From the NCBI GenBank assembly GCA_964036045.1, contig OZ038389.1, positions 42,841,119 through 42,905,118 of the forward strand: 64,000 nucleotides of DNA, written 5' to 3'. How positions within the stretch are numbered: the stretch's first letter is position 1; each line of letters starts with the position of its first letter. This document shows, one piece after another, positions 11,331 through 21,826 of this stretch. The DNA comes from Eutreptiella sp. 'Long Island Sound 2002'. Lineage: Eukaryota > Euglenozoa > Euglenophyceae > Eutreptiales > Eutreptiaceae. A program made the translations under genes and the position numbers. The notes under the pieces were generated by a model. The model had not been told where the DNA came from and did no database searches. It was given only the letters and a program-made list of their open reading frames with translations.

Positions 11331-13811
11331 TCTAAATAGTAACATGGCCAAGTTGGAAACGTTGGGGGCAAGATTTCTTGATTGCAGGACAAAATCAACC
11401 CAAAAAATGTCATAAGAAGAGGCCGGCTAAAAATTTTACAGTGGGAGATGATAGCTTCAAAAGGACGCCATCACAAAAATGATGCAACATTTTGAGCTAT
11501 GTCTCAGCTAATGTGCCGTGACAATGGTTGAATGAAAAGCATACATACAAAGTTACAGAAAGATATGAAATATATGGTATGATAACCTCATACAAGCATG
11601 CACATAATATGATGTATATTGTATAGTAAGGCCCAAGTGGAGCATGTGCACCACCATGGGTGGCCATTGGTACCATGCTATCATGGGTAACACTTACTGA
11701 AGTGAACCACCATGCAATAGAATTAAGAAAATGTGCAAGAAGTATGAATGAGACTAAGATTTTGGCTCTAACCAGCAACCCTATAGAAAGCACTGCACCT
11801 TCCACTCATTCATTTCATAAACACTGAGGCTGTACAACACGGAGTATGTCACGGACCACTTACTTATATACACTCGCTGTTTACTATTCACTTCGTTTAC
11901 TTTACGACGCCTTGCTTGTTCGTGTTCTCTATTGCCCTTTGCTTGTTATTTGTGATGTGCACATGTGACCACCATGGGTATTTCCTACCGAGAGCAAAAA
12001 TGGTGAATAGCGCCAAAAGCCCATAAAAGCACCCACGCCAAGTGGGGCGCACAGCTCGATACTATAAAACATTGGTAAAAAGCGACTCACAACAGCCTTA
12101 GAAAAACAGGGTTGCATGATACAGAATTAGTATAAATGATCATCAGAATTGTGATCATCATGCATCAGCACATGACATGCATGTCAGCAAAATGACATCA
12201 ATCTACACAACCTGTCAAAACCTTTTTAACCTGTGGAGCTGGATTGTGGGTCCATTTCACTCCCTCCTCGTCGAAGACCACGCAGGCGTACTTCGTCGTG
12301 TTGTCGTGGCTCGTAGAATGCAGCGGAGTCGTGATTGGCGCCGATCTTGTCGTTGTAAGCGACTCCTCATTCCTGCAATCGAGTCCCTCCATCAGGTCGC
12401 TCTGGGCTTCTTCAAGGTGTGACGCTGTCCTGCTTGAGGTCCACAGCTACGCGTCGTACTCGAAGTGCTTTCAGACTCGTTGACGCTGTCATTTATCAGC
12501 TTCTGTTGCACAATCAGCTTGATTATCTCATTATATTCCTTCATTCAGTGTCATCGTACTCCCAAAGTCCTTGCTCATCCTCCAGTTTGCGCTGTAGTTG
12601 GGGACGACGCACGCGAAGCACTACACACTTGTCACGTTCCTCACGCCGTTCGCATCTTTCGGAGGGCACCTCAGTCTTCGTAGTCCCCCCTTGACGCTCA
12701 GGTCCTTCTTTCGGTTTACCCATAGATTCAACTTACTTCATCTTGACCACAGCACAACGAACTCGCATTCATCTGATTGTAATGATTGTGCAGGAAAACG
12801 AATGCGCAGGTTTGCTGGGGTACGAACTGCAGTGCGGGGTAGTGCCATACAACCCTAACCTTAGGGTCTCAGCACCAACTATCCTTTCAGTATCTACTAC
12901 ACTTAGGCGCAACAGTGTTTTCAGTCAGCACGTCGACAGTCACACTCCAACTACTCCTAGCTCTCCTAGGTTTCTTTCAGGCTCACAGTCAGTGGTTAGA
13001 CAGTCAACACACAGCAGAGTTATCGTGTCAGTCTCCATATTTTTTTCTCTTTCTTTCCCCCCTGGCTTGCAGTCAACGCGCACGTGCGCGCCTCGGATAT
13101 TCTGGTGAGACCAAACTTGCACCAAACTTGTCAAACCCTTCTTTTGGCTCGCAAAACCTTTTGTTCTCTTTTCTGTCAGCACTATGGTGAAGAAGAAGAG
13201 TGTTCCTCGTCGTTATTCATCCCCTTTAGCGACCGCGCCTGCAGCAGCCCTTGCACCTGCACAAGTCCCAGCTCCAGCTCCAGCCCCCGCCTGCCCCTCA
13301 ACTCGACTCATAGTCAACCGTCGCACCTTCGCACAACCTATGAGCGCGGACGCCCATTGGCGTGGACGTCGGCGGTGTGGATCCCACTCCACGGGGTCTC
13401 GGTCCTTCAGCCTCCTCAGGCTGCCGCTGGGCCCGCTGTGTGGTTTGGGACAGGATCCGGTGCACTGCTGGGCGACTGTCGTCGCTCCATGCGGCGCGCC
13501 CCCCGGCTCACCCCTGCCGGGATCCACTGGGTGTGGACCTGGGAGCCCCAGGCCCCCAGTGCTGCTGTGCCCGAGGAGTGGGTAATCCCTCCTCGCCATG
13601 GCCCCCTCGCTCTTCCCCAGGAAGAACTCCTCTTGGAGGTCGAGGACATGGAGGTAGTCGTGGAGGTCGATTCACTGGGTCTCGATCATGAGCAGCAGCG
13701 CGCGGCCACTGCCGCGGTTTGCAACATCCTGCACTCAATCTTCATCGTGGCGTACCACGCCTTCTTCCAGCATCAATACTTGACGTGGGTGTTCCTTCAG
13801 TCCCAAGGAGG
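11331..13811. other. Degenerate sequence, possible element remnants
   Basis: No confident gene. On the minus strand, a very charged 60-codon ORF (12,541-12,723, beginning MGKPKEGPERQGG) and a 64-codon ORF (12,198-12,392) lie downstream of the broken chromovirus E and could be gag-type remnants. On the plus strand an Ala/Pro-rich ORF (13,184-13,585, beginning MVKKKSVPRRYSSP) overlaps other long frames in GC-rich sequence. None has a recognisable domain. Confidence 0.35.
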
Positions 13812-14903
13812 TCAGTTTATTCGCAATTTTCTGCTCCTTCGTGGTACTGCCTCTTGTTCCTGATCATCGTCTCTCTCCATTTGTTTCCGTGCTTCTCTTT
13901 GTTTCATTTCTCGGCGTTGAGCTCGTTCCAACTTGCTTTGCGCCATCTTCCTTGCTGTTTCCAGGATTCCGGTGAGATCGTGCAGCCGGCAGTAGTGGAA
14001 AAACTGGTATGTCAGATTACCATTGTCCAACACAAAAGCGCTTATGGGTTCCCACGCGCTGTCACTGACTTCATATTCGGCCCATCTTGTGAGAAATCGC
14101 CACCGGTGTTTCTACTTGTGCTACACGATCGACTCCACAGTATAACAATCCCTTTTTTTCATTTCTTCGTCGTCCATTTCACGAAGTTGCTGCACTCCGT
14201 CTTCTTCTTGCACGGCTCCTTTGTCCTCGTCCTCGTCAGCCGCCATCTTCGACGTTTCCACTTCGATTGCCAGTTCTTCCCATGCTTCCAGGTCGTCATC
14301 CTCCACAGCTGTGTACCTTCTTAGTTGGTTGTACCCAACTTCTACGAATCCTCCCATGCTCAGGCTCGCCTTGACCTTAACAGTACTGGGCCCAACCTCC
14401 GTCACTAGGTAAGGTCCAAAGTAGGGAAGATCAAGGTCGTTTTGTGGCCACCCTGGAAAGCGCGTGTGATGTACCAGGACCAGGTCTCCTTCTTTGTACT
14501 CAGCGTTGGATTTCCCTCTGTTTTGTCGACAGTGTTCTCGATTACGAACCTTAGTCAGCAGCTCTTGTGCTTTCTCAGCCATGGCTCTTTGATCTTCCAG
14601 CCAATCTTTCACTTTTGTGTTGCAATCGTCTCCGGTAGGAAACTCGTAAAAGAACCCCGGACGTCCCAAAAACGGTTTGGTGGGAGAGTATCCCGTCCGA
14701 CTTGAGATCTGGTTATTCATCATGTACACGGCTACCGGCACCAGCTAATCCAATTTCGGCTGCTTTCTTCGACGAGTAGTATCCTTGTAATCGTCTTGAA
14801 TGCTTTAATTTGCCTCTCACAGTGTGTGTTCTTCTTCTTATAGTTTGGTGTCTCGAAGTCGACCTTGACGCCCATGTTCTTGAGCACTCCGGTGCACCAG
14901 CCC
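13812..14903 (-). pseudogene. Element E: integrase C-terminus plus chromodomain, broken
   Basis: The minus strand encodes the end of a Ty3/gypsy integrase: THCERQIKAFKTI carries the catalytic Glu. It continues as a TGYSP block, a GDLVLVHHTRFP GPY-type C-terminal domain, and a chromodomain (YTVESIV, then WRFLTRWAEYEVSD-AWEP). The sequence is closest to element A in this window. Breaks: a one-base frameshift near 14,745 and two in-frame TAG codons inside the chromodomain at about 14,100. The upstream half is missing because the reading frame runs straight into an LTR fragment at 14,903/14,904. Confidence 0.85.
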
Positions 14904-15190
14904 GAGTAAGAAAAAGTCACTGCCATGTCTTTCTCCGAGGGCTTGATCCAGGCCAAGCCCCCCTTAAGACCCTTTTGTTGATGCTAAGACTAACTTAAGT
15001 ATTTTTATCACTCTTTTGAAGCTTTTAGTACACTTTCTCAAAGTAACTAGGGTTATAACCCTAGCCCCCCATGAAGTTCACCCCTACCACTCAACTGAGC
15101 GGAGGTATCTTCCTTCATGGAGGATATACCGAAATAAAATAGGCATTTCATGCTTTAGGCCTTGGAGGTTAAGCCTAGTGGTCTCCCACT
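14904..15190 (+). mobile_element. Inverted partial LTR of the element-A family
   Basis: Begins GAGTAAGAAAAAGTCACTGCC and follows the first about 287 bp of the element-A LTR, in the opposite orientation to A at 16-32 kb, with more divergence than the A pair shows. It includes the CTAGGGTTATAACCCTAG palindrome. Similarity stops near 15,190. It is either a truncated 5' LTR or a solo LTR of another subfamily, inserted in the integrase of E. Confidence 0.8.
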
Positions 15191-16259
15191 CTAAGCTATT
15201 CCCTTTGAGAAAGCTCCGCGGAGCCTGGCCGGAGGGCTCAGGGCCGGCATGGGGAAAGGGAACAGAGGGCAGGTATTCCTTCTGTGCGTCCCGGCGGTAC
15301 GGAGGGGTCGATGAGGTACAAGCACGACGGTGAAGACAATGAAGATGAAGATACGAACTTGCAAAAAATCCCAGTCTACAAGAAAATGTAGGCGGATAAT
15401 ATGATACATATAATTCCGGAATATTCTTCCTGTATAATTTACAAAAAATCCGATTGTGAAAAAATATTTGGCTGATTTGATTTGCGCACGCGCGCCGGCG
15501 ATTCAACTAAATCATTGGAACGCGACCATCTCAGCCGCAACGGACACCAGAATTGAATCCGGCGTGTCCATAATATACAGGAACTGTTTGGGTAAAAATT
15601 TGGGAAGGCTCCCATATGTAAATGTCCGGAAATGAGCTGAATCTGACTGAATGGGGGTGCATTGACCTGAATTGACCTCAGATCTGCGCGGATGGAGGGT
15701 AGCCGCACTTACACTCCCCCTCCACGAACACACTGGGGTGTGTTACCGGGTCAACAAAGGCGTGAGTGTGGCGAAAAGCCGAAAAACGCGCCTCTTAGCA
15801 GCAAAATCTGTCCAGATCTGCTCACAATCGAATGGATTGAGACTGAATCAGGGTAAATGACACCAGAATGTACAGGAATGAGACATGGAAAACAACCAAA
15901 GGAAACAAAATCAGGTCAAAAGACACGTAAACGTACCTCGAAAGGATATCAAACCGTGTCCTGGTCGAGAATGAGGAGCAATTCAGCAAAATCAGGCAAA
16001 ATTACACAAGAAATGCAGGGGGATTCAAGACAAATGACCTGTTCTGAGCGTTTGTTGCTCTCGCGGGCACGCTACGGTGTCCTCCACGTACTCTACATCG
16101 TGTTATTCCCGCTTTTCTCTTGTCGAACCGACAGCATGTGCTCAAGATGGCCAAAATGCATACAGAATCGGCAGGGATTAAGACAATTGACACTGAATTG
16201 GGCTTGGATTAAGGAGTCAAAATACATGCAGAGGGCAATCGTTAACGGAGATAGTATAC
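15191..16259. other. No gene; left flank of element A
   Basis: Only short ORFs. The vocabulary (GACACCAGAATGTACAGGAATG and similar) resembles the right flank of A at 32.3-32.5 kb, as expected if A split one sequence, possibly a long LTR or 3' region of element B. Confidence 0.4.
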
Positions 16260-16264
16260 ATTCA

Positions 16265-16975
16265 GAAAGATGTCCTTGCTTTATGCCCTAGATATTTTGA
16301 TGATGTCCTGCAGGTTTTGTAGTTGAAAACCCAAACCAAAGCAGCAAGTAGAGCAATAAGAGGATGTGGATCGAATCAATGATTGGTTTTGGAATCCAGT
16401 GTAACACAGAAGGGCTGCAGATAGACAAAGCAGGTATATACACATATATTCAATCACAAATGGACAATACAAAAGATTTTATATGAAAATTGGTCTGACT
16501 CTTGCCTCAGAGATAGCATTAGGCACTTCATGTGCACTCTTTTGGGTGTAATGGTGCTGGTTAGGAATGTGGGGCATAGATGTCAGGACCACACAGAAAA
16601 TGACTTGGCCAAGCAACTGAATTCAGAAACAGTTACAAAGTAGGACCACAATAAGTGGTAGAAACAATTGAGTATAGGGGTCTTGGGGTGGGAGACCACT
16701 AGGCTTAACCTCCAAGGCCAACAAGCATGAAATGCCTGTTTTTTTTTGGTATGTCCTCCATGAAGGAAGGTACCTCCGCTCAGTTGAGTGGTAGGGGTGA
16801 ACTTCATGGGGGGGCTAGGGTCACAACCCTAGTTACTTTGAGGAGGTGTACTTTAGGCAACAAAAGAGAGATAAAAACACTTAAGTTTGTCTTAGCATCA
16901 ACAAAAGGGTTTTAAGGGGGGCTCAGCCTGGATCAAGCCCTCCAAGAAAGACATGGCAGTGACTTTTTCTTACTC
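16265..16975 (-). repeat. Element A 3' LTR
   Basis: 711 bp. Read on the minus strand it starts GAGTAAGAAAAAGTCACTGCC and ends CATCTTTC, so it lacks the usual TG...CA ends. It contains a CTAGGGT/ACCCTAG hairpin at 16,815-16,832. The interior side (16,976-16,983) reads CCAGGGGG on the minus strand, a short polypurine tract. Confidence 0.92.
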
Positions 16976-19678
16976 CCCCCTGGAGTACTAGTTGATCAAG
17001 CTAGTAGGACCAAGGAAAAAGGCTCAAATATTCCAAAAATTACCTCAGAAAATGGATTAAACCTACCAAAAACATCCTCATCACTTCATAGAAGCCTATC
17101 ACACTGTAGGTACCCTTGAAAAACAGTGTAATGTACCGTGAATGATGTCCCTTCGATGGGGCATTCCTCAAAAGTCGCCGGCGTGCGACGAAAACTTTTG
17201 GAAAAAGTGTGGGGGTAGTGGGAATTGAACACAGGACTCCCTCCCTAGAGCACATATGCTTGACCACTAGGGTACAGTCGAACGCTCTAATGCGGACGGC
17301 GACCGCTGTATAAACAGCGTTTTAGTATACGTCCTGACCAAGGGCCAGGGCGGAGCAATACTCCCAATGGAGGACACAAACCCCCAGGAGCTGGAAAAAA
17401 TAGAAAATGTAACCAGCAGGGAGTGATTTCTGCGGTTTAGCGGAAGGGGTTGCGATTTAGCAAGTGAAATCGTTAAAAATCGACGAAACCACGCGGGAAA
17501 TAGTCATTTTTACACATAACTCAAAGTCGCAGACAAGCGCAAAGGAAGCGGACTCCAAGAAAAGGGTTGCGCAAGCGTAAACGGCTTTTGGAAAAGAAGG
17601 TATGAGCCGTAGTTTTCAAAGTTTTAAAGGAAATTTTTGCACAGTTGCATCAAAATTTTTATAAACTTCAGAGTCAAGTATTCAAATTCAGCCCACACCA
17701 CAGAGCATGTCAACAACCCATCTCTCAGGTATGTCAGTGTCACCTCACACTCACGCATTGCGTTCGTGTTGGTTGTTTCGTCAAAGCGTTAGGGTTGTCA
17801 ACGCTGTGCTCGTTGGGGGGTCGGGTGTTCTTCTTTCGTGCTCTGCACAGGTAAAAACAGGAAAGAAAGGTATGTGATGCGAATGGAGCGCGCAGCGCGC
17901 ACGTAGGGTTAGAATATGCGCTGTGCTCGCGATGCATGTGCCTAATCGAGGCATCCACACGCTGTGACGCTTTACCTGTACTCCAAATTCACCCTTGTTT
18001 TCTTCTTCACAGGTAAGTAAAGAAAGCGTTTGTTCGTGTGCGGCTGTGGCGTTAAAGTAGGGTTGCTTAAAACGCTTAGGCTTGTTTTGTGTTCGTTTCA
18101 ATTCGGCATTCACACGATGCATGGTGAGTAAGGTAGGTTAGCCCAGGAGGAGCTCACCTCCTGGTTGAGTCAGTGGTTCAGCCTCCCTTCCCTGCGTGCA
18201 CATGATGCATTAAAGGGTAGGCCACGCGAATTGCGCACGGTAAACCTTGTTTAGGTTACCCAGAGGCTCCTCGGTACGTTCTTTAAGAGAACCTGAGGAG
18301 TCTCTTAAAGCTTGCTTGCTTGACAGGGGAGCTGATCCATCAGCGTGTTTGCAAACAGTGTATTATAGGTCACACTGAGAAGGGTATAATACCTGGAGTG
18401 TGGCTTGGTTCCTCCGTCGCAAACACCCCTTCATTTGCCTCTGTTGTACAGGTGGGAGAGGTTAAGGGTGATTGGTGCACGCAGCAGCTGCCTTCGGCGG
18501 CTATCCATTTTTCTGCCCCAGCAAAACAGGGGCGCTGATCACAAATCAAATCACTGTGCCTCAGCCAGTACTGGCGAGGGCAGTTCGACCTCAACGACAT
18601 CTGCGCTGTGCACGCAACGAGAGCACCCCTTCCCTCCAAGCCCTAGCAGGGGAAACGCGTTGTGGCGTCCCCTGTTAGGCCACAGCTGCTTAGGAGCGCT
18701 GTGTTCTCTTGTCTTCTTCACAGGAGGGCCATTAGGGCCTGAGTGAACTTCGACAGCAGCACCCAGTAGCGTGTGTAGGGGTTAGGGTCAGCAGGCCTGG
18801 CAGGAGGTGAGTGCAAGTGATGACTGCTCACCCTGCCTTCGAAGGCCGGTGCTGGCGTTAGCGAGTGTAGTGTAGTGGTGTCTCTTGTCCCGCGTGCTTT
18901 TCCTCGTGGGCAGGGGAGTGCGTTAGCCTTTGGCCTGTAGCAAAAATGGGCGTTTTGTATGCCCTTAGCACACTTGGCCACCCCTCCCCTCTTAGTAGGT
19001 AGGGCTTTTGCCGTCTTACCCCAAGGATAGGCGCCAGCACAGAAATTGGGCGCCATAGGAGTGGTAATAGTACCTGATTAGGACCTTCGGTCCGACGTCA
19101 GCGAAGCCCGGTCTCCGGGAGCCACGCTGGGGAGAGAAGTGAGACACATACAGACATACGTAGCACACTTAGGGGTATGGTAAACCCTGTAAGGAAGGGT
19201 AGAACCCCATGGGTCTGGACCAGTCAGGGGTCCTAACTGTGGGCTCGCTTGTCCCCAAGGAGGGAAGACACACCTTGCCTCATAACACCTTGCTTGTCAT
19301 TCCCCCCTGGTGTAGTAAGCCACCGTTCTTCGTTGGCTCACCAAGGTCATTACATTAGGGCAGTACCCATGCAACACATGGTCAACAAGGCACACACTCG
19401 CTGGGTGGCTGCAATCTTGATAAGCGGCCACCTGGCTCACGCTGGAAACCATAGGCATGGGTCTGCAGGGCACAGACAGGGTCAGTGCAGTGCTCAGTAA
19501 GCAGTAGTCTGTGAAAAAAACCAATGGCCTTCGGCCAGGGAGTGGTTGTCACGGGGGGCTAACGGTCCTGTCCTGCGATGCAATGCGGGGCAACTGTGAC
19601 AACTGCTCTTACACCCATACACAGGCACGTCTGCAGAAGAGTGCTCACTGCACCTGTCAGTAGACTGACACAGGGTGA
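16976..19678. other. Element A 3' non-coding region
   Basis: 2.7 kb between the pol stop and the 3' LTR with no ORF of recognisable family. It contains a tRNA-like module at 17.2 kb and a perfect 10-bp hairpin at 18,281-18,310 (CTTTAAGAGA / TCTCTTAAAG, 10-nt loop). The unusual length suggests extra inserted material. Confidence 0.6.
17209..17285 (-). repeat. tRNA-like module
   Basis: The minus strand shows an A-box-like CTAGTGGTCAAG and a B-box-like GTTCAATTCC about 45 bases apart, in the same sense as element A. Stem pairing is partial, so it is a tRNA-derived repeat or pol III-type element rather than a working tRNA. Confidence 0.5.
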
Positions 19679-21823
19679 TTAGTTTCGCTTCTTACGCTGG
19701 GACATAGTCTCAGCACGGGTCAGGAGCTGCCCCTCGTTGTTCTCAACGAGGTAAGTGCGGAAGATGGGGTTGATACTCCCATCTGGTTGTATGAAGGCTG
19801 ACATAGGTTCCCAGGTCGCGTCAGATAACCCATAGCCATCCCACAGGGTTAGAAATTTCCATCCCTGTTTATACTCGTGGCGAGCAATACCTGCAACCAC
19901 GTAGTAACCATCGACTGCCATCTCATCGGCAGTCATCTCTTCGAGTTCGTCTGCCTCCTCTGGACTGGCAGCGTTCTCTAGGTCTATACGCTCGACCTCA
20001 CTGTCGCTGAGGCGCCACTCATCCCAAGACAAGTCGTCAGGGGAGTGATAGTGCCTCAACTGCTTAGGTGCACACAGCAGTTCACCACCTAGACGTGGAC
20101 TGCACCTGACATGGATCCTGGATCCATCTATCCTGATGATACGATAGGGTCCAAAGTAAGGGTCCTGTAGGCAGTTACGTGGCCAGGAGGGTAGGCGTGA
20201 ATGGTGTACCAAAACAAGGTCACCAACCTTGAAGCTGGCAGGTCGCCGTAGGCGGTTCCGTCGGCTCTGTTCACGGTCACGAATGTGCCTCAGGTTAGTA
20301 CCAGCCTGGTTAGCCAGAGACTGCTTGTGTTCCAGCCAATCTCCCACAGGGCTCTTGAAGTCCTCAGGAAAGGGGGTTTTGAAGAACCAAGCAGGTCGTC
20401 CTCCATGGAACAGTTCGTGGGGGGTGAAACCCGTAGAAGAGCTCCGCTGTGAGTTCATGGACAGCACTGCCCAGGGCACTAGGCGTACCCAGTCCTTGGT
20501 GCGCTCCTGTTTCATCAGGGTTCTTAAGTTTTGCTCCACCACACGGTTCTGTCTCTCACAGAGAGGGTTAGACGTGTGAGTATAGGGCACACCTGTGGTT
20601 ACCTCCACGTTGAGGGCATTTAGCACTCGTTTGTACCACCCAGTGTCACTGCGGATGCGTACATCTTCATCAGAGTGCACCTGCTTAGGTGCTCCATAGG
20701 GTTCGAACCATTGTTCGACCAACATTTTTACAGTCTGCTCACCTGTGATTTTCTTATTGCAAGGGAACACACGGGTGAAGCGAGATAGACCACAGGTGAC
20801 CACGAGGCAATTATCATAGCCGCCAAAGCGTGGTAGGCCGTGGATGTAATCCACGTAGAGAAGAGAGTTAGCACAATAGGGTATGGGTAAGCTGGAGATC
20901 AGGCCCCTATCCCTACTGTCGCTCTGCTTGCTGGCATGACAGCCACAAGCATCCACAATGGTCTGCATACGCGACCTCAGTTCCGTCAGGGTTAGACTAG
21001 AGTAGAAACACTCACGGAAGAAGTCCACTGAGCGATTAGCGCCAGTGTGACCAGAACTGAGATGGGACCACTGTAGGCACCCATCCAGTCGTGCCTCAGG
21101 CACCACAATTCGGTCCTCGTAGAAGAGGTACTGATTGTTTTTATACCACTGGTGCCCGTCAATGACACGGGGTTCGAGACCAGTGCTGAGGGTTTGGAGA
21201 ATTTCTTCATACTCTGACTGATAGTCGGTTAGACTCCAACCCTCCAGGATTCCAGCAGTGCGCATGGACAGGTCAAGCTGGACATCCATACGCTGGAAAG
21301 CCTCTTTGGCGAGCGCCTCAGAGCTCTCACCAATAAGCGCATCGAAGTTGTTGCACGATATATAGTCAGACAGTTCATTCTTAATCCCGGGGATATGATG
21401 CACTGTCAGCCTGAACTGGCTCAGGTAAGTCCACCACCGTTTTAGCTTTGCTTTTTCTGGTGGTGGGCCCTTCTGAAAAGACTTCACAGGCTCCTGGTCA
21501 CACAGCCAGACAATAGGGTTAGATCCCAGGAGTCGGGATTGTGACGATAGCACCAACATACCGGCCAGGAGTTCCTGGTCATAGGTGCTGTAGTTGGAAC
21601 GCGCTTGGTTCCATTTCCAATTCCAGTGTCCCAGTGGCACCAGTCGCCACTCACTGGTAGGATAGTCATGTTTCAACGAACCATCACGGTTCAGTCCAGT
21701 AGTACGATAATGGCAGTGGGTTAGTTCAGCGGGGTTAAGCTCCTGCCATTGGTAGATCGTACCACCCCCCCCTACATCACTGACATCAGTGATCAGGACT
21801 ATCTCGCCCTCAGGGCGGGGCAC
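19679..21823 (-). CDS. Element A pol, part 2: RNase H, integrase, chromodomain
   Basis: A 714-codon frame, in the same frame as the RT part and separated from it by one TGA (21,824-21,826). It begins with RNase H (ITDVSDVGGGGTIYQ, residues 11-25; RLTVHHIPGIKNELSDY near 138-154). The integrase has a zinc-binding-like H254/H259/C293/C295 (the second pair is CXC, not the usual CX2C) and catalytic D325, D385 and E423. A GDLVLVHHSRLP-type C-terminal domain and a chromodomain (about residues 640-690, YYVVAGIARHEY...WEPMSAF) follow; a chromodomain steers integration toward marked chromatin. The ORF looks intact. Relatives in the window are E and, by its gag and protease, D. Confidence 0.9.
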   Translation of the reverse strand: MPRPEGEIVLITDVSDVGGGGTIYQWQELNPAELTHCHYRTTGLNRDGSLKHDYPTSEWRLVPLGHWNWKWNQARSNYSTYDQELLAGMLVLSSQSRLLGSNPIVWLCDQEPVKSFQKGPPPEKAKLKRWWTYLSQFRLTVHHIPGIKNELSDYISCNNFDALIGESSEALAKEAFQRMDVQLDLSMRTAGILEGWSLTDYQSEYEEILQTLSTGLEPRVIDGHQWYKNNQYLFYEDRIVVPEARLDGCLQWSHLSSGHTGANRSVDFFRECFYSSLTLTELRSRMQTIVDACGCHASKQSDSRDRGLISSLPIPYCANSLLYVDYIHGLPRFGGYDNCLVVTCGLSRFTRVFPCNKKITGEQTVKMLVEQWFEPYGAPKQVHSDEDVRIRSDTGWYKRVLNALNVEVTTGVPYTHTSNPLCERQNRVVEQNLRTLMKQERTKDWVRLVPWAVLSMNSQRSSSTGFTPHELFHGGRPAWFFKTPFPEDFKSPVGDWLEHKQSLANQAGTNLRHIRDREQSRRNRLRRPASFKVGDLVLVHHSRLPSWPRNCLQDPYFGPYRIIRIDGSRIHVRCSPRLGGELLCAPKQLRHYHSPDDLSWDEWRLSDSEVERIDLENAASPEEADELEEMTADEMAVDGYYVVAGIARHEYKQGWKFLTLWDGYGLSDATWEPMSAFIQPDGSINPIFRTYLVENNEGQLLTRAETMSQRKKRN

Positions 21824-21826
21824 TCA
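21824..21826 (-). other. In-frame TGA between RT and RNase H of element A
   Basis: The codon after ...SSNCL is TGA, and the next codons (VPRPEGEIVLITDVS) continue the same frame into RNase H. It is either a nonsense mutation or a leaky stop; only this copy of the region is in the window. Confidence 0.8.
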
